Source: an uncultured Oscillospiraceae bacterium
GTDB taxonomy: Bacteria; Bacillota; Clostridia; Oscillospirales; Oscillospiraceae
Length of the DNA: 64,000 bases
Direction of reading: 5' to 3'
Assembly (NCBI GenBank): GCA_947630785.1
Contig: CANRIW010000001.1
Span: forward strand, 124,001 to 188,000
Shown: piece by piece, positions 7,861 through 16,411 of the stretch
Position numbering within the stretch: the first letter of the stretch is position 1
How the letters are laid out: every line of letters starts with the position of its first letter
Notes under the pieces: generated by a model
What the model was told of the DNA's origin: nothing
Databases searched by the model: none
Seen by the model: only the letters and a program-made list of their open reading frames with translations
Translations under genes and position numbers: made by a program

Positions 7861-8195
7861 TCGTGGAGCCCCGCGGAATAGAGCAGGCCGCAGGCCTGAT
7901 ACATCCGTTTGTCGGTGGCCAGCACGGCCAGGCCCCGGTCCAGCGCCAGCTGGAGGATAGTGTCGTCAGGCCGCTTGCCCCGCACGAAAATGACGCAGCA
8001 CATGTCCATCATCTCGGCGGTGCGGATGACCTGGGGGCTCACCAGACCGGTGAGCAGCAGGGACTGGTTGTGGACATAGGCCAGCACGTCGCTCATCAGG
8101 TCGCTGCCGCAGGCGGAGTGGACCTCCGCGTCCAGCAGCTCCTCCCCGGTGAGCACCTCGGCGTCCAGCACGTCCCGGACTTCTCTCAGGTTCAT
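7857..8195 (-). CDS. DRTGG-domain protein (first gene of operon)
   Basis: 112-residue DRTGG-type protein, paralogous in layout to the one at 5723-6052. It has an N-terminal REVRDVLDAEVL helix, GSDLMSDVLAYV (about 31-42), and strands LLLTGLVSP and CCVIFVRGKRP. The ATG at 8195 follows GGGGGAGGAATCCAAAT, which decides this start over an upstream in-frame ATG. It heads a tight operon: DRTGG, ATPase, hydrogenase-like, DRTGG, PHP. Confidence 0.8.
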   Translation of the reverse strand: MNLREVRDVLDAEVLTGEELLDAEVHSACGSDLMSDVLAYVHNQSLLLTGLVSPQVIRTAEMMDMCCVIFVRGKRPDDTILQLALDRGLAVLATDKRMYQACGLLYSAGLHE

Positions 8196-8214
8196 ATTTG
8201 GATTCCTCCCCCTT

Positions 8215-8226
8215 GGGCAATTGCCC
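8215..8226. promoter_or_regulatory. 12-bp palindrome GGGCAATTGCCC in the 5' leader
   Basis: A perfect 12-bp palindrome sits about 35 nt downstream of the promoter and 20 nt before the start of the DRTGG gene. It could be an operator read as a roadblock. The regulator is unknown, and chance is possible. Confidence 0.35.
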
Positions 8227-8260
8227 TGTTGTGATTTGCGGGTCTTTTTACACATATTAC

Positions 8261-8288
8261 ATCATAGCACAACATCGCCAAAAAGCAA
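8261..8288 (-). promoter_or_regulatory. Promoter of the sensory hydrogenase operon
   Basis: Minus strand TTGCTT (8288-8283), 16-bp spacer, TATGAT (8266-8261), in an AT-rich pocket about 65 nt upstream of the first start codon. Confidence 0.6.
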
Positions 8289-8340
8289 ATAGAAAACGGA
8301 AGAAAAATTGGGAATTTTTCGGGTCCCCGTGAAAAGCAGC

Positions 8341-8370
8341 GGAGGCGCGCCGCGGAAACGGCGCGCCTCC
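8341..8370 (-). terminator. Intrinsic terminator after the EEP gene
   Basis: A perfect 12-bp stem (8341-8352 with 8359-8370) with a 6-nt loop. On the minus strand it follows the stop of the gene at 8383. The T-tract after it is short (GCTGCTTTTC). Confidence 0.65.
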
Positions 8371-8382
8371 CGGCAGGGACGC

Positions 8383-9471
8383 TCAGCGCAGGGTGAAGTC
8401 CAGATACACGGGGTTGTGGTCGCTCCAGGCGAAACCGGTGTCCTCCACGGCGGCCTTCAGCACCTCCACGTTGGCGGAGACGATGAAGCCGTCCACGGTG
8501 ACGCAGAAGTCGTCCTCCCCGTAGGGCCGGTCGGCGTTGCGGCAGGAGGGGATGGGGGCCGCCGCGTCATAGGGGGCGATGACGTCGAGCCCCTCCGGGA
8601 TGATCTCGTCAGGGATCGGCTGGGCCCAGGTGTACTCCGGCCCCGTGACGCCGAAGGAGGCCCCGCCGTCCCCCACCAGGTCCTTGTTGAAGTCCCCTCC
8701 GGCCACGCACCAGTTGCCCCTCTCATACTCCGCCAGCATGTCCGCGAAGAGCATCTCCAACTGGTCGTTGGCGATGGCGCCGTCGCTGGTGTAGGCGGAG
8801 AGGTGCAGATCGTAGAGCACCAGCTCGCGCGCGCCGTCCCCGACCGGGACGCGCTGGACGGAGTAGCACCGGTCCAGGTCCAGGAATTTCATGAACCCGC
8901 CCTCGATGGGGAGGCTCCGCCGCAGGGCGGAGGAGATGGGGAATCTGGAGAACACGGCGATGCCGGCCTTGTTGGCTCCGTGGGGCTCCGCCGGCGGCCA
9001 GAAGAGGTACGGACTGTCATAGTTCTGGGCGAAAGCGGCGCTGGTGAAGGCCCCGTCCAGCTTCTCGCGGATAAGGGCCAGCTCGTCGATGTGGTGGCTG
9101 CGGGTGCCGTCCACGTCGATCTCCTGCATCAGCAGAAAGTCGGGTTCCAGCGCGACGGCCGCCGCCACGGCTCCGGAAAGGTTCTCCCGCACCGCCTCCG
9201 GCGAGCGGGCCCGGCTCTCCTTGCCGCCGTCCATGAAAAAGCTGTAGTCGGCGCTGTATGCCCCGAAACCCACGTTATAGGAGACGACGCGGCAGGCCGC
9301 TCCCGGCGCGAGTTCCTTATCGGGGCCGGGAGTGCCGCGGAGGGTCTCCACCTCCAGGGAGATGTTGTCCTCCAGCCGGTAATAGTCGATGAACACGTAG
9401 GCCACATATCCGCCCGCCGCCAGGATGACGGCCAGAAGGACGCAGAGGAGGACGATCAGAAATTTTTTCAT
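8383..9471 (-). CDS. Membrane-anchored endonuclease/exonuclease/phosphatase (EEP) family protein
   Basis: 362-residue protein with an N-terminal signal-anchor (about 4-28), so the catalytic part is probably outside the membrane. EEP-fold motifs are SYNVGFG (about 64), LMQEID (about 113-118, metal-binding Glu), YDLHLSAY (about 220), GGDFNKDL (about 258-265, catalytic Asp-x-Asn) and the C-terminal WSDHNPV (about 350, catalytic Asp-His). Relatives are DNase I-like nucleases, inositol-phosphate phosphatases and sphingomyelinases; substrate cannot be told. It follows the GH3 gene by 18 nt with its own AAAGGAGCG ribosome site, so they are probably one operon. Confidence 0.88.
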   Translation of the reverse strand: MKKFLIVLLCVLLAVILAAGGYVAYVFIDYYRLEDNISLEVETLRGTPGPDKELAPGAACRVVSYNVGFGAYSADYSFFMDGGKESRARSPEAVRENLSGAVAAAVALEPDFLLMQEIDVDGTRSHHIDELALIREKLDGAFTSAAFAQNYDSPYLFWPPAEPHGANKAGIAVFSRFPISSALRRSLPIEGGFMKFLDLDRCYSVQRVPVGDGARELVLYDLHLSAYTSDGAIANDQLEMLFADMLAEYERGNWCVAGGDFNKDLVGDGGASFGVTGPEYTWAQPIPDEIIPEGLDVIAPYDAAAPIPSCRNADRPYGEDDFCVTVDGFIVSANVEVLKAAVEDTGFAWSDHNPVYLDFTLR

Positions 9472-9489
9472 GGGGCGCTCCTTTCATGA

Positions 9490-10785
9490 TCACGCGGCCG
9501 GTGAAGGGTCCAGCAGACCGTACCGCTCCTTCAGCGTCAGGATCCTGAGCACGCTCTCATCCAGCCGCTCCGGGGAGATGGTCCCGTCCTCCACCGCGGC
9601 CCTGACGGCGGCGAAGGCCGCCCCCAGGTCGTCCGGGTTGAGCAGTATGTCCGCCCCGGCCTGAAGGGCCAGCACCGCCGCCTCGCCGGAGGACCAGTTC
9701 TGGGTGATGGCCTTCATGCCCAGCGCGTCGGTGATGATGACGCCGTCGTATCCCAGCTCCCCCCGAAGCCTGTCCGTCAGGATCTGATGGGACAGAGAGG
9801 CGGGCAGGCCGTCGTCCGTCACATTGGGCAGGGTGATGTGGGCGGCCATGACCATGTCCGTCTTGTCCAGGGCGGCGATGAAGGGGACCAGCTCGCAGTC
9901 CAGCAGCTCCTCCCAGGTCTTGGAGAGGACCACCTGGCCGGTGTGGGTGTCGTCCGCCGTGTCCCCGTGGCCGGGGAAGTGCTTGAGGCAGCCCATGATC
10001 CCGGCGGTGTGGAGACCGTCCAGGGCGGCGGGGACCATCTTGGCCACCAGCGCGGGGTCACTGCCGAAGGCCCGGTCGCCGATGACCGGATTTTCAGGGT
10101 TGGTGTTCACGTCCGCCACAGGGGCGAAGTCCAGGTCGAAGCCGTACTCCGCCAGGTAGTTCCCAATGGTGAGGCAGGCGTCATAGGCCCGCTGTGGGTC
10201 ACCGGAGGCGCCCACGCCGCCCATGGGGCCTACCTTGGGCACGCCGAAGCCGGGGGCGTTGGCCAGCCTTGCCACCTTGCCGCCCTCCTCGTCCACCGCC
10301 AAAAAGGGGGTTGTAGGGAGAGCACCCCGCAGATCGGCCAGCAGGGTGCGGAGCTGGTCAGGGGAGGACAGATTTTCGCCGAAAAGGATCACCCCGCCCA
10401 CTGGGTACTGCTCCAGCGCGGCCCGCATCCGGTCAGTGAGGACGGTATGGCTGAAGGCGCCCTCCACAGGCACGTCCTGCAGGCGGACCAGCTCAATGAG
10501 AAACAGCTGGCCGATCTTTTCATCCAGACTCATCTCCGCCAGACACCGCTCCGCCGGAGAGGGCTCGGGCGTAGGCGTGGGCGTGGGCGTGGGAGTGGGA
10601 GAGGACGCAGGTCTTGGCGCGGGGGTGGAGGCCGGCGCGGGTGAGGGCGAGGGAGCGGGGGCTCCGCCGGCCAGAGTGGTGGGGTCGGGATCGGAGGGCG
10701 CGGGCGAGGCGGGCCGAAAGACGAGCAGCGCCGCGCCGATCAAGAGGATAGCCGCCAGCAGGCAGCAGATCACGCGGGTCCGCAT
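9490..10785 (-). CDS. Secreted GH3 beta-N-acetylhexosaminidase (NagZ-like)
   Basis: 431 residues. The N-terminal signal or anchor helix (about 5-25) is followed by a Pro/Ala/Thr/Ser-rich linker (about 28-80) that would span the wall. The GH3 catalytic domain has DEEGG (about 160), the signature KHFPGHGDT (about 264-272) whose His belongs to the NagZ Asp-His dyad, and VIITDALGM with the nucleophile Asp (about 345). NagZ enzymes cleave terminal GlcNAc from peptidoglycan fragments. The ATG at 10785 follows AAAGGAGGTGGTCGG. Upstream are TTGCCA-N17-TATAAT promoter boxes. It is divergent from a lipoprotein gene with a similar linker. Confidence 0.92.
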   Translation of the reverse strand: MRTRVICCLLAAILLIGAALLVFRPASPAPSDPDPTTLAGGAPAPSPSPAPASTPAPRPASSPTPTPTPTPTPEPSPAERCLAEMSLDEKIGQLFLIELVRLQDVPVEGAFSHTVLTDRMRAALEQYPVGGVILFGENLSSPDQLRTLLADLRGALPTTPFLAVDEEGGKVARLANAPGFGVPKVGPMGGVGASGDPQRAYDACLTIGNYLAEYGFDLDFAPVADVNTNPENPVIGDRAFGSDPALVAKMVPAALDGLHTAGIMGCLKHFPGHGDTADDTHTGQVVLSKTWEELLDCELVPFIAALDKTDMVMAAHITLPNVTDDGLPASLSHQILTDRLRGELGYDGVIITDALGMKAITQNWSSGEAAVLALQAGADILLNPDDLGAAFAAVRAAVEDGTISPERLDESVLRILTLKERYGLLDPSPAA

Positions 10786-10809
10786 CCGACCACCTCCTTT
10801 CTGCCCAGT

Positions 10810-10838
10810 ATTATACCCGGAGCCGGCGGATTTGGCAA
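10810..10838 (-). promoter_or_regulatory. Promoter of the GH3-EEP operon
   Basis: Minus strand TTGCCA (10838-10833), 17-bp spacer, perfect TATAAT (10815-10810), about 25 nt before the start codon. Confidence 0.75.
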
Positions 10839-10857
10839 GAGCGGCGGTATTTTGACC

Positions 10858-10886
10858 TTGCGGCGCCCCGCGAATTGTGCTACACT
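10858..10886 (+). promoter_or_regulatory. Promoter of the SGNH lipoprotein operon
   Basis: TTGCGG (10858-10863), 17-bp spacer, TACACT (10881-10886), about 45 nt before the start codon. It is divergent from the GH3 promoter. Confidence 0.5.
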
Positions 10887-10931
10887 CAACAGGGAGCGGA
10901 TGCGTTGCATCCCGAGAGAGAAGAGATAGTG

Positions 10932-12248
10932 ATGAAAAGACGCTGTATACTGCTTGCCCGCGCCGCAGCGGCCATCGCCGCGGCGGGGATGCTTTTGACG
11001 GGCTGCGGAACGGCACGGGCCGGCGGCGGCCCCGCGCCGCAGACCGGACCGCTGCCGGGGCCGGCGGTCACACCCTCCGCCGCCGTGACGGCGGCCCCGG
11101 AGACGGCCTCTCCCGCCCCGCCGCTCCCCTCCGCCGCTGAGCCGCCGGAAGGGGACGGCCCGCCCGCCGGGGCCCCATCCCCCTCCCCGGAGACGGCCGG
11201 ACCCGGACAGACTCCGGGCGCCAACCCGCTGGCCGGCAGCGCGGACAGGCCGCGGGAGACTGTGGGGCAGACGGCGTCCCCCCGGGACCCGGACCCGGCG
11301 GTGTCGGTCCCGCCCGCTGCGACCACCGGGGACTACGCCATCGTCACCGGCTCCAGCGGTATTTTTGCGCCGGGGGCCATGGTCAGCGACAGCTGGTTTG
11401 ACGACGCCCTGTTTATCGGCGATTCCCGCACGGACGGCCTCCGGCTCTACGCCCGGGCGGGGAAGGCGGATTACTTTGTCTCCACGGGGCTGTCGGTATA
11501 TACCGCGCTGACCAAGACGGCCTCGGACCGAAACTTTTCCAACTGCACCCTGCGGTCCCTGCTGGACAGCAGGACCTATGGAAAGATCCTCATCTGCCTG
11601 GGGCTCAACGAATGCGGCACCAGGCTGGAGAACATCATCAGCTCCTATCAGAGCCTGATCTACACGGTCAGACAGAAGCAGCCCGGGGCGGTCATCCTCC
11701 TCCAGGGCGTCATGGCCTGCGGGCGGGGCAAAGCCGCGGCCAATGCCTGCTTCGGGCCGGCCAACATCAACCGGCTGAACGCCAACATCAGGAAGATGGC
11801 GGCGGCCGCCGGGTGTTATTACATCGACCCCAACACGCTGTTCGCCGACGGGGAGGGGTATCTGCCCGACTATCTCTCGGGCGATGGCTGCCATTTCCGC
11901 CCGGCCTATTACAAGACCTGGTTGAACTGGATCAAATGTCAGGTATACGGTATCCCCGTGGGACCGGGCGTATCCCCCGCCCCCACCCCGGAGCCCACCC
12001 CAACGCCCATTCCCGCCCCGGAGCCGACGCCCTCTCCCGCTCCGGAGACAGCCCCGCCGCCCGCCTCTGAGGCGGCGGCGGAGGCCACCCCGGAGCCGAC
12101 GATCCCACCCGCTCCGGAGACGGTCCCCACACCCGCTCCGGAGGAGACGGCGGAGCCTGCCCCGGAGGAGATACTGCCGCCGCCCGGCCCGGAGACGACG
12201 GCGGCGCCTGCCGGGACCGGGGCAGACACCGAGGAGGATGCAGAATGA
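10932..12248 (+). CDS. SGNH/GDSL-type hydrolase lipoprotein with Pro-rich tails
   Basis: 438 residues. A lipoprotein signal ends in LLTGC (Cys about 22), followed by a Pro/Ala/Ser-rich linker to about 135. The SGNH-like domain (about 150-340) has ALFIGDSRTDGL (block I Ser), ICLGLNECG (block III Asn) and GDGCHFRPAYY (block V His). A second Pro/Glu/Thr-rich tail (about 345-438) repeats PEPTP-like units. It is probably an extracellular esterase or deacetylase tethered to the membrane; substrate unknown. The ATG at 10932 is chosen because the lipobox follows at the right distance; a GTG one codon upstream is possible. Its stop overlaps galM (ATGA). Confidence 0.82.
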   Translation: MKRRCILLARAAAAIAAAGMLLTGCGTARAGGGPAPQTGPLPGPAVTPSAAVTAAPETASPAPPLPSAAEPPEGDGPPAGAPSPSPETAGPGQTPGANPLAGSADRPRETVGQTASPRDPDPAVSVPPAATTGDYAIVTGSSGIFAPGAMVSDSWFDDALFIGDSRTDGLRLYARAGKADYFVSTGLSVYTALTKTASDRNFSNCTLRSLLDSRTYGKILICLGLNECGTRLENIISSYQSLIYTVRQKQPGAVILLQGVMACGRGKAAANACFGPANINRLNANIRKMAAAAGCYYIDPNTLFADGEGYLPDYLSGDGCHFRPAYYKTWLNWIKCQVYGIPVGPGVSPAPTPEPTPTPIPAPEPTPSPAPETAPPPASEAAAEATPEPTIPPAPETVPTPAPEETAEPAPEEILPPPGPETTAAPAGTGADTEEDAE

Positions 12249-13282
12249 AGAAAACACCCTTTGGAGCGATGCCCGACGGCGCGGCCGTGGAGCAGTATAC
12301 CCTGACCGCCGGGAGGCTGGAGTGCGACATCCTCACCTACGGCGGCGCCCTCCGTGCCCTGCGGGTCCCCGACCGGGACGGGCGGATCGTGGACGTGCTT
12401 TTGGGCTTCGACCGTCTGGAGGACTATCTGTCCCATGACAAATTTCTGGGCGCCCTGGTGGGCCGGTACGCCAACCGCATCGGCGGGGCCTCCTTCGACC
12501 TGAACGGCGTCCACTATTCCCTGCCCGCCAACGACGGACCGAATCATCTCCACGGCGGCCACAGGGGCTACTTTTCCAGGCTGTGGATGGCGGAGGCGGC
12601 GGGAGACAGCTTCCTCACCCTCACCCTGGACAGCCCCGACGGGGAGGAAGGCTACCCCGGTCATCTGACCGTCCGGGTCACCTACCGGCTGGCGGAGGAC
12701 GGGCTCACCATCGCCTACCGGGCCCAGACCGACAAAGACACCCTCTGCAATCTCACCAACCACGCCTACTTCAACCTGTCCGGCCACGACAGCGGCCCGG
12801 TGGGGGACCAGACCATCCAGCTCTTCGCGGGGCGGTATACCCCCACCGATGCCGGGTCCATCCCCACCGGAGAGTTGGTCCCCGTGGACGGCACCCCAAT
12901 GGATCTGCGGCAGCCCGTCCCCATGGGCGCCCGCTGGGACGACGATTTCCAGCAGCTGGCCTTTGCCGGCGGCTACGACCACAACTGGGTGCTGGACGGC
13001 GGGGAGGACCCCGTCTCCCTCGCCGCCAGGGCGTACAGCCCCAGGACCGGCATCGCCCTGGAGGTGCTGACCGACCTGCCCGGCGTCCAGTTCTACTCGG
13101 GGAACTACCTGGACGGCTGTCCCGCCGGCAAGGGGGGCGCCCCCTACGCCAAACGCTGGGGTTTCTGCCTGGAGACCCAGTTCTTCCCTGACTCTCCCCA
13201 CCACCCCAACTTCCCCTCCGCCGTCCTGCGGGCCGGGGAGGTCTGGGAGCACACCACTGCCCTGCGTTTTTCCCTGTGCTGA
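12245..13282 (+). CDS. galM: Aldose 1-epimerase (galactose mutarotase family)
   Basis: 345-residue aldose-1-epimerase. Motifs are YGGALRAL, GRYANRIGGA (about 75), NHLHGGHRGY with the first active-site His (about 100), LTNHAYFNLSG with the second His (about 172-182), and the C-terminal LETQFFPDSPHHPNFPS containing the catalytic Glu (about 310). It interconverts alpha and beta anomers of free sugars in the cytoplasm. It overlaps the SGNH gene by 4 nt and precedes transketolase by 42 nt, so it probably belongs to a sugar-use transcript. Confidence 0.94.
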   Translation: MKKTPFGAMPDGAAVEQYTLTAGRLECDILTYGGALRALRVPDRDGRIVDVLLGFDRLEDYLSHDKFLGALVGRYANRIGGASFDLNGVHYSLPANDGPNHLHGGHRGYFSRLWMAEAAGDSFLTLTLDSPDGEEGYPGHLTVRVTYRLAEDGLTIAYRAQTDKDTLCNLTNHAYFNLSGHDSGPVGDQTIQLFAGRYTPTDAGSIPTGELVPVDGTPMDLRQPVPMGARWDDDFQQLAFAGGYDHNWVLDGGEDPVSLAARAYSPRTGIALEVLTDLPGVQFYSGNYLDGCPAGKGGAPYAKRWGFCLETQFFPDSPHHPNFPSAVLRAGEVWEHTTALRFSLC

Positions 13283-13324
13283 CAGACGTAAGACCGTAAT
13301 TTTTCAAAGGATAGAGGCATTTTT

Positions 13325-14170
13325 ATGACGGAAAAAGAGAAAAAAGAGCTTCAGATCACGGCCTGTAAGATCCGAATGGGGGTGATAGAGGGCACCTATC
13401 ACGCCAAGTCGGGCCATCCCGGCGGCAGCCTTTCGGCGGCGGAGCTGTTCGCCTACCTGTATCACAGGGAGCTGAACGTAGACCCCAAAAATCCCCAGTG
13501 GCCGGAGCGGGACCGGTTCGTCCTCTCCAAGGGGCACACAGCCCCCGGCCTGTACGCGGCCCTGGCCCTGCGGGGCTTCTTCCCCTGGGAGGATATCAAG
13601 ACCCTGCGGCAGATCGACAGCCATCTCCAGGGCCACCCCAACATGAACTCCACCCCCGGCGTGGACATGTCCACCGGCTCTCTGGGCCAGGGGATCTCCG
13701 CCGCCTGCGGCATGGCCCTGGCCGCCCGGGTCCAGGGCAACCCCTGCCGGGTGTACGCCTTGCTGGGGGACGGCGAACTTCAGGAGGGCCAGGTGTGGGA
13801 GGCCATGATGTTCGCCGGCCATTACAAGCTGGACAACCTGTGCGCCGCCATCGACAACAACGGCCTCCAGATCGACGGCAAGGTGGCCGACGTGATGAGC
13901 GTCTATCCCATTCCGGACAAGCTCCGGGCCTTCGGATGGGAGTGCTGTGAGATCGACGGGCACGACTTCGACCAGATGAAGGCGGCCTTCACCCAGGCGA
14001 GGGCGACCCGCGGCAAGCCCTTCGCCATCGTGATGCGGACCGTCAAGGGCAAGGGCGTGAGCTTTATGGAGGACCAGGCGGGCTGGCACGGAAAGGGCCC
14101 GAATCAGGCGGAGTATGAGCAGGCCATGGCCGAGCTGAACGCCCGGCTGGCGGAACTGGAGGCGATGTGA
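13325..14170 (+). CDS. Transketolase, N-terminal (TPP-binding) subunit
   Basis: 281-residue N-terminal half of a split transketolase. HAKSGHPGGSLSAAE (about 21-35) and GSLGQGISAACG (about 119-130) are typical, and the TPP/Mg motif is LLGDGELQEGQVWEA...DNN (about 148-180). It works with the C-terminal subunit encoded 1 nt downstream in the non-oxidative pentose phosphate pathway. Split transketolases are common in Clostridia and archaea. The ATG at 13325 has AAAGGATAGAGG upstream. Confidence 0.95.
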   Translation: MTEKEKKELQITACKIRMGVIEGTYHAKSGHPGGSLSAAELFAYLYHRELNVDPKNPQWPERDRFVLSKGHTAPGLYAALALRGFFPWEDIKTLRQIDSHLQGHPNMNSTPGVDMSTGSLGQGISAACGMALAARVQGNPCRVYALLGDGELQEGQVWEAMMFAGHYKLDNLCAAIDNNGLQIDGKVADVMSVYPIPDKLRAFGWECCEIDGHDFDQMKAAFTQARATRGKPFAIVMRTVKGKGVSFMEDQAGWHGKGPNQAEYEQAMAELNARLAELEAM

Positions 14171-14171
14171 G

Positions 14172-15110
14172 ATGAGCGAAGTGAAAAAGATCGCCACCCG
14201 TGAGAGTTACGGGAACGCCCTGAAGGAGCTGGGTGCCTCCCATCCCGACATCATCGTGTTCGATGCGGACCTGGCCGGCTCCACCAAGACCGCCGTGTTC
14301 GGCAAGGCGTTCCCGGACCGCCATTTCGACTGCGGCATCGCGGAGGGCAACATGATGTGCGTGGCCGCCGGCGCGGCCGCCATGGGCATGACCCCCTTTG
14401 CCTCCAGCTTCGCCATGTTCGCCTCCGGCCGTGCCTTCGAGCAGATCCGCAACTCCATCGGCTATCCCCGGCTGAACGTGAAGATCTGCGCCTCCCACGC
14501 GGGCATCTCCGTGGGCGAGGACGGCGCCTCGCACCAATGTTGCGAGGACTTCGCCATCATGCGGGCCATCCCCAACATGGTGGTCATGTGCCCCGCCGAC
14601 GACGTAGAGGCCCGGGCCATGGTCAGGGCCGCCTATGAGTATAAGGGTCCGGTATATATCCGGCTGGGCCGCTCCCCGGTGCCGGTATTCGACCACCGGC
14701 CGGACTACTCCTTCACCATCGGCAAAGGCGAGGTGCTGGCGGAGGGCGATGACGTGGCTGTCATCGCCACCGGCCTGATGGTGTATGAGGCCATGGAGGC
14801 CGCCAAGCGGCTGCGGGAGGAGGGCGTTTCCGCCCGTGTGATCAACATGGCCACGATCAAGCCGCTGGACGAGGAACTGGTGCTGAAGGCCGCCCGTGAG
14901 TGCGGCAGGATCGTCACCGCCGAGGAGCACAGCGTCATCGGCGGGCTGGGCGAGGCGGTGTGCGCCGCCGTAGCCGAGAGCGGCATCCCCTGCAAGGTAC
15001 GCCGTGTGGGCGTCAACGACGAGTTCGGCCGCTCCGGCCCCGCCGACGCCCTGCTGAAGCGGTTCGGACTCAGCGCGGAGCATATCGCCGAGGTGGCTCT
15101 TCGAATCTGA
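14172..15110 (+). CDS. Transketolase, C-terminal subunit
   Basis: 312-residue C-terminal half of transketolase (central and C-terminal domains). It begins with TRESYGNALKELG, has FDCGIAEGNMMCVAAGAAAMG (catalytic Glu of the TPP pocket, about 57) and HAGISVGEDGASHQ (about 110), and ends in a C-terminal transketolase domain. It starts 1 nt after the stop of the N-terminal subunit, indicating translational coupling and equal dosage. Confidence 0.95.
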   Translation: MSEVKKIATRESYGNALKELGASHPDIIVFDADLAGSTKTAVFGKAFPDRHFDCGIAEGNMMCVAAGAAAMGMTPFASSFAMFASGRAFEQIRNSIGYPRLNVKICASHAGISVGEDGASHQCCEDFAIMRAIPNMVVMCPADDVEARAMVRAAYEYKGPVYIRLGRSPVPVFDHRPDYSFTIGKGEVLAEGDDVAVIATGLMVYEAMEAAKRLREEGVSARVINMATIKPLDEELVLKAARECGRIVTAEEHSVIGGLGEAVCAAVAESGIPCKVRRVGVNDEFGRSGPADALLKRFGLSAEHIAEVALRI

Positions 15111-15230
15111 GGCTCCGGGACAGGACGTATGATCAGTCAGGATCCCTGGCCTATCCCATCGAATGCCCCCCCCGGCCTGGCGTGAACGGGCGCCGCGCCT
15201 GTTCCGAAAACCCGCTGTGGGTGATGACTA

Positions 15231-15259
15231 TTGACAAAATCAGCCTGTTATGGTAGCGT
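15231..15259 (+). promoter_or_regulatory. Promoter of butyrate kinase
   Basis: TTGACA (15231-15236), 17-bp spacer, TAGCGT (15254-15259), about 35 nt before the GTG start. The rest of the 182-nt gap after transketolase shows no clear terminator. Confidence 0.55.
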
Positions 15260-15292
15260 AATTTCAGAACTTTTTGATAAGGAGTGGTACCC

Positions 15293-16402
15293 GTGCCTGA
15301 TTACAAGATCCTGACCATCAACCCCGGCTCCACCTCTACTAAGATCGCCATCTATGAGGGGACGAAAAAACTGTTTGCCGCCAACGTGGCGCACGACGCC
15401 TCCGAGCTGGCCAAGTACGCCGGCATCAGCGACCAGCTCCCCTACCGGGAGCAGACCATCCGGGCCCTGCTGGCGGAGAGCGGCGTCTCTCTGGACGGCG
15501 TGGCCGCCGTGGTGGGCCGCGGCGGCGGACTGCTGGCCATGGAGGGCGGCGTGTACGGCCTCAACGACGTGATGCTGGATCACGCGGTCCGGGGCGCCAA
15601 CGGCGTGCAGCACCCCGCCCAGCTGGGCCCCCAGTTGGCCAAGAAGTTCGCCGATGAGATCGGCTGCCGCGCCTTTGTGGTCAATCCCCCCGACACCGAC
15701 GAGCTCCAGCCCCTGGCCCGGATGACCGGCATCAAGGGGGTCTACCGCAACGTACATCTCCACGCCCTGAACCTGAAGGAGACCGCCATCCAGCACGCCG
15801 CCAGCATGGGCAAAAAGTATGAGGACTGCAACTTCGTGGTGTGCCACATCGGCGGCGGTATCTCCGTGTCCGCCCACCAAAAGGGCCGCATGATCGACGG
15901 CAACGACATCGTCGGCGGCGACGGCCCCATGGCCCCCACCCGCTGCGGCGCGGTGCCGGCGGCGGAGCTCATCGACTACTGCTTCTCCGGCGTGGACAAG
16001 AAGACCGCCAAAGCCCTCTGCACCAAGACCGGCGGCTTCGTCAGCCTGCTGGGCACCTCCGACGCTATCGAGGTCTCCGAGCGGGCGGCCAAGGGGGAGA
16101 AAGTCCCCTATCTGGCCTGGAACGCCATGATCTATCAGATCACCAAGGAGATCGGCGCTATGGCCGCCGTCCTCCACGGCCAGGTGGACGGCATCCTGCT
16201 GGGCGGCGGCATGGTCCACAACAAGGAGCTGGTGGCCAAGATTACCGAGGCCTGCTCCTTCATCGCCCCCGTCACCGCCTATCCCGGCGAGTTTGAGATG
16301 GAGGCCATGGCCGCCGGCGCCATCCGCGTCCTCTCCGGCCAGGAGCAGGAGAAGACCTACACCGGCAAGCTGTGCTGGGACCGGGCCGACTTTGAGGACT
16401 GA
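15293..16402 (+). CDS. buk: Butyrate kinase
   Basis: 369-residue ASKHA-family acid kinase. The ATP-binding start ILTINPGSTSTKIAIYE (about 6-22), VGRGGGLL (about 72), CHIGGGISVSAH (about 185) and LLGGGMVHN (about 302) fit butyrate or branched-chain-fatty-acid kinase rather than acetate kinase. It makes ATP from butyryl phosphate, the last step of the Ptb-Buk route. A GTG start at 15293 is used because AAGGAG lies 8 nt upstream; the GTG at 15284 overlaps that site. No phosphotransbutyrylase is next to it. Confidence 0.94.
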   Translation: MPDYKILTINPGSTSTKIAIYEGTKKLFAANVAHDASELAKYAGISDQLPYREQTIRALLAESGVSLDGVAAVVGRGGGLLAMEGGVYGLNDVMLDHAVRGANGVQHPAQLGPQLAKKFADEIGCRAFVVNPPDTDELQPLARMTGIKGVYRNVHLHALNLKETAIQHAASMGKKYEDCNFVVCHIGGGISVSAHQKGRMIDGNDIVGGDGPMAPTRCGAVPAAELIDYCFSGVDKKTAKALCTKTGGFVSLLGTSDAIEVSERAAKGEKVPYLAWNAMIYQITKEIGAMAAVLHGQVDGILLGGGMVHNKELVAKITEACSFIAPVTAYPGEFEMEAMAAGAIRVLSGQEQEKTYTGKLCWDRADFED

Positions 16403-16411
16403 CCCCTTTTC

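Noticed and set aside
10555..10680. Repetitive GTGGGC-like DNA as a CRISPR or minisatellite
   Set aside because: It is low-complexity coding sequence for the Pro-Thr linker of the GH3 protein; there are no spacers.
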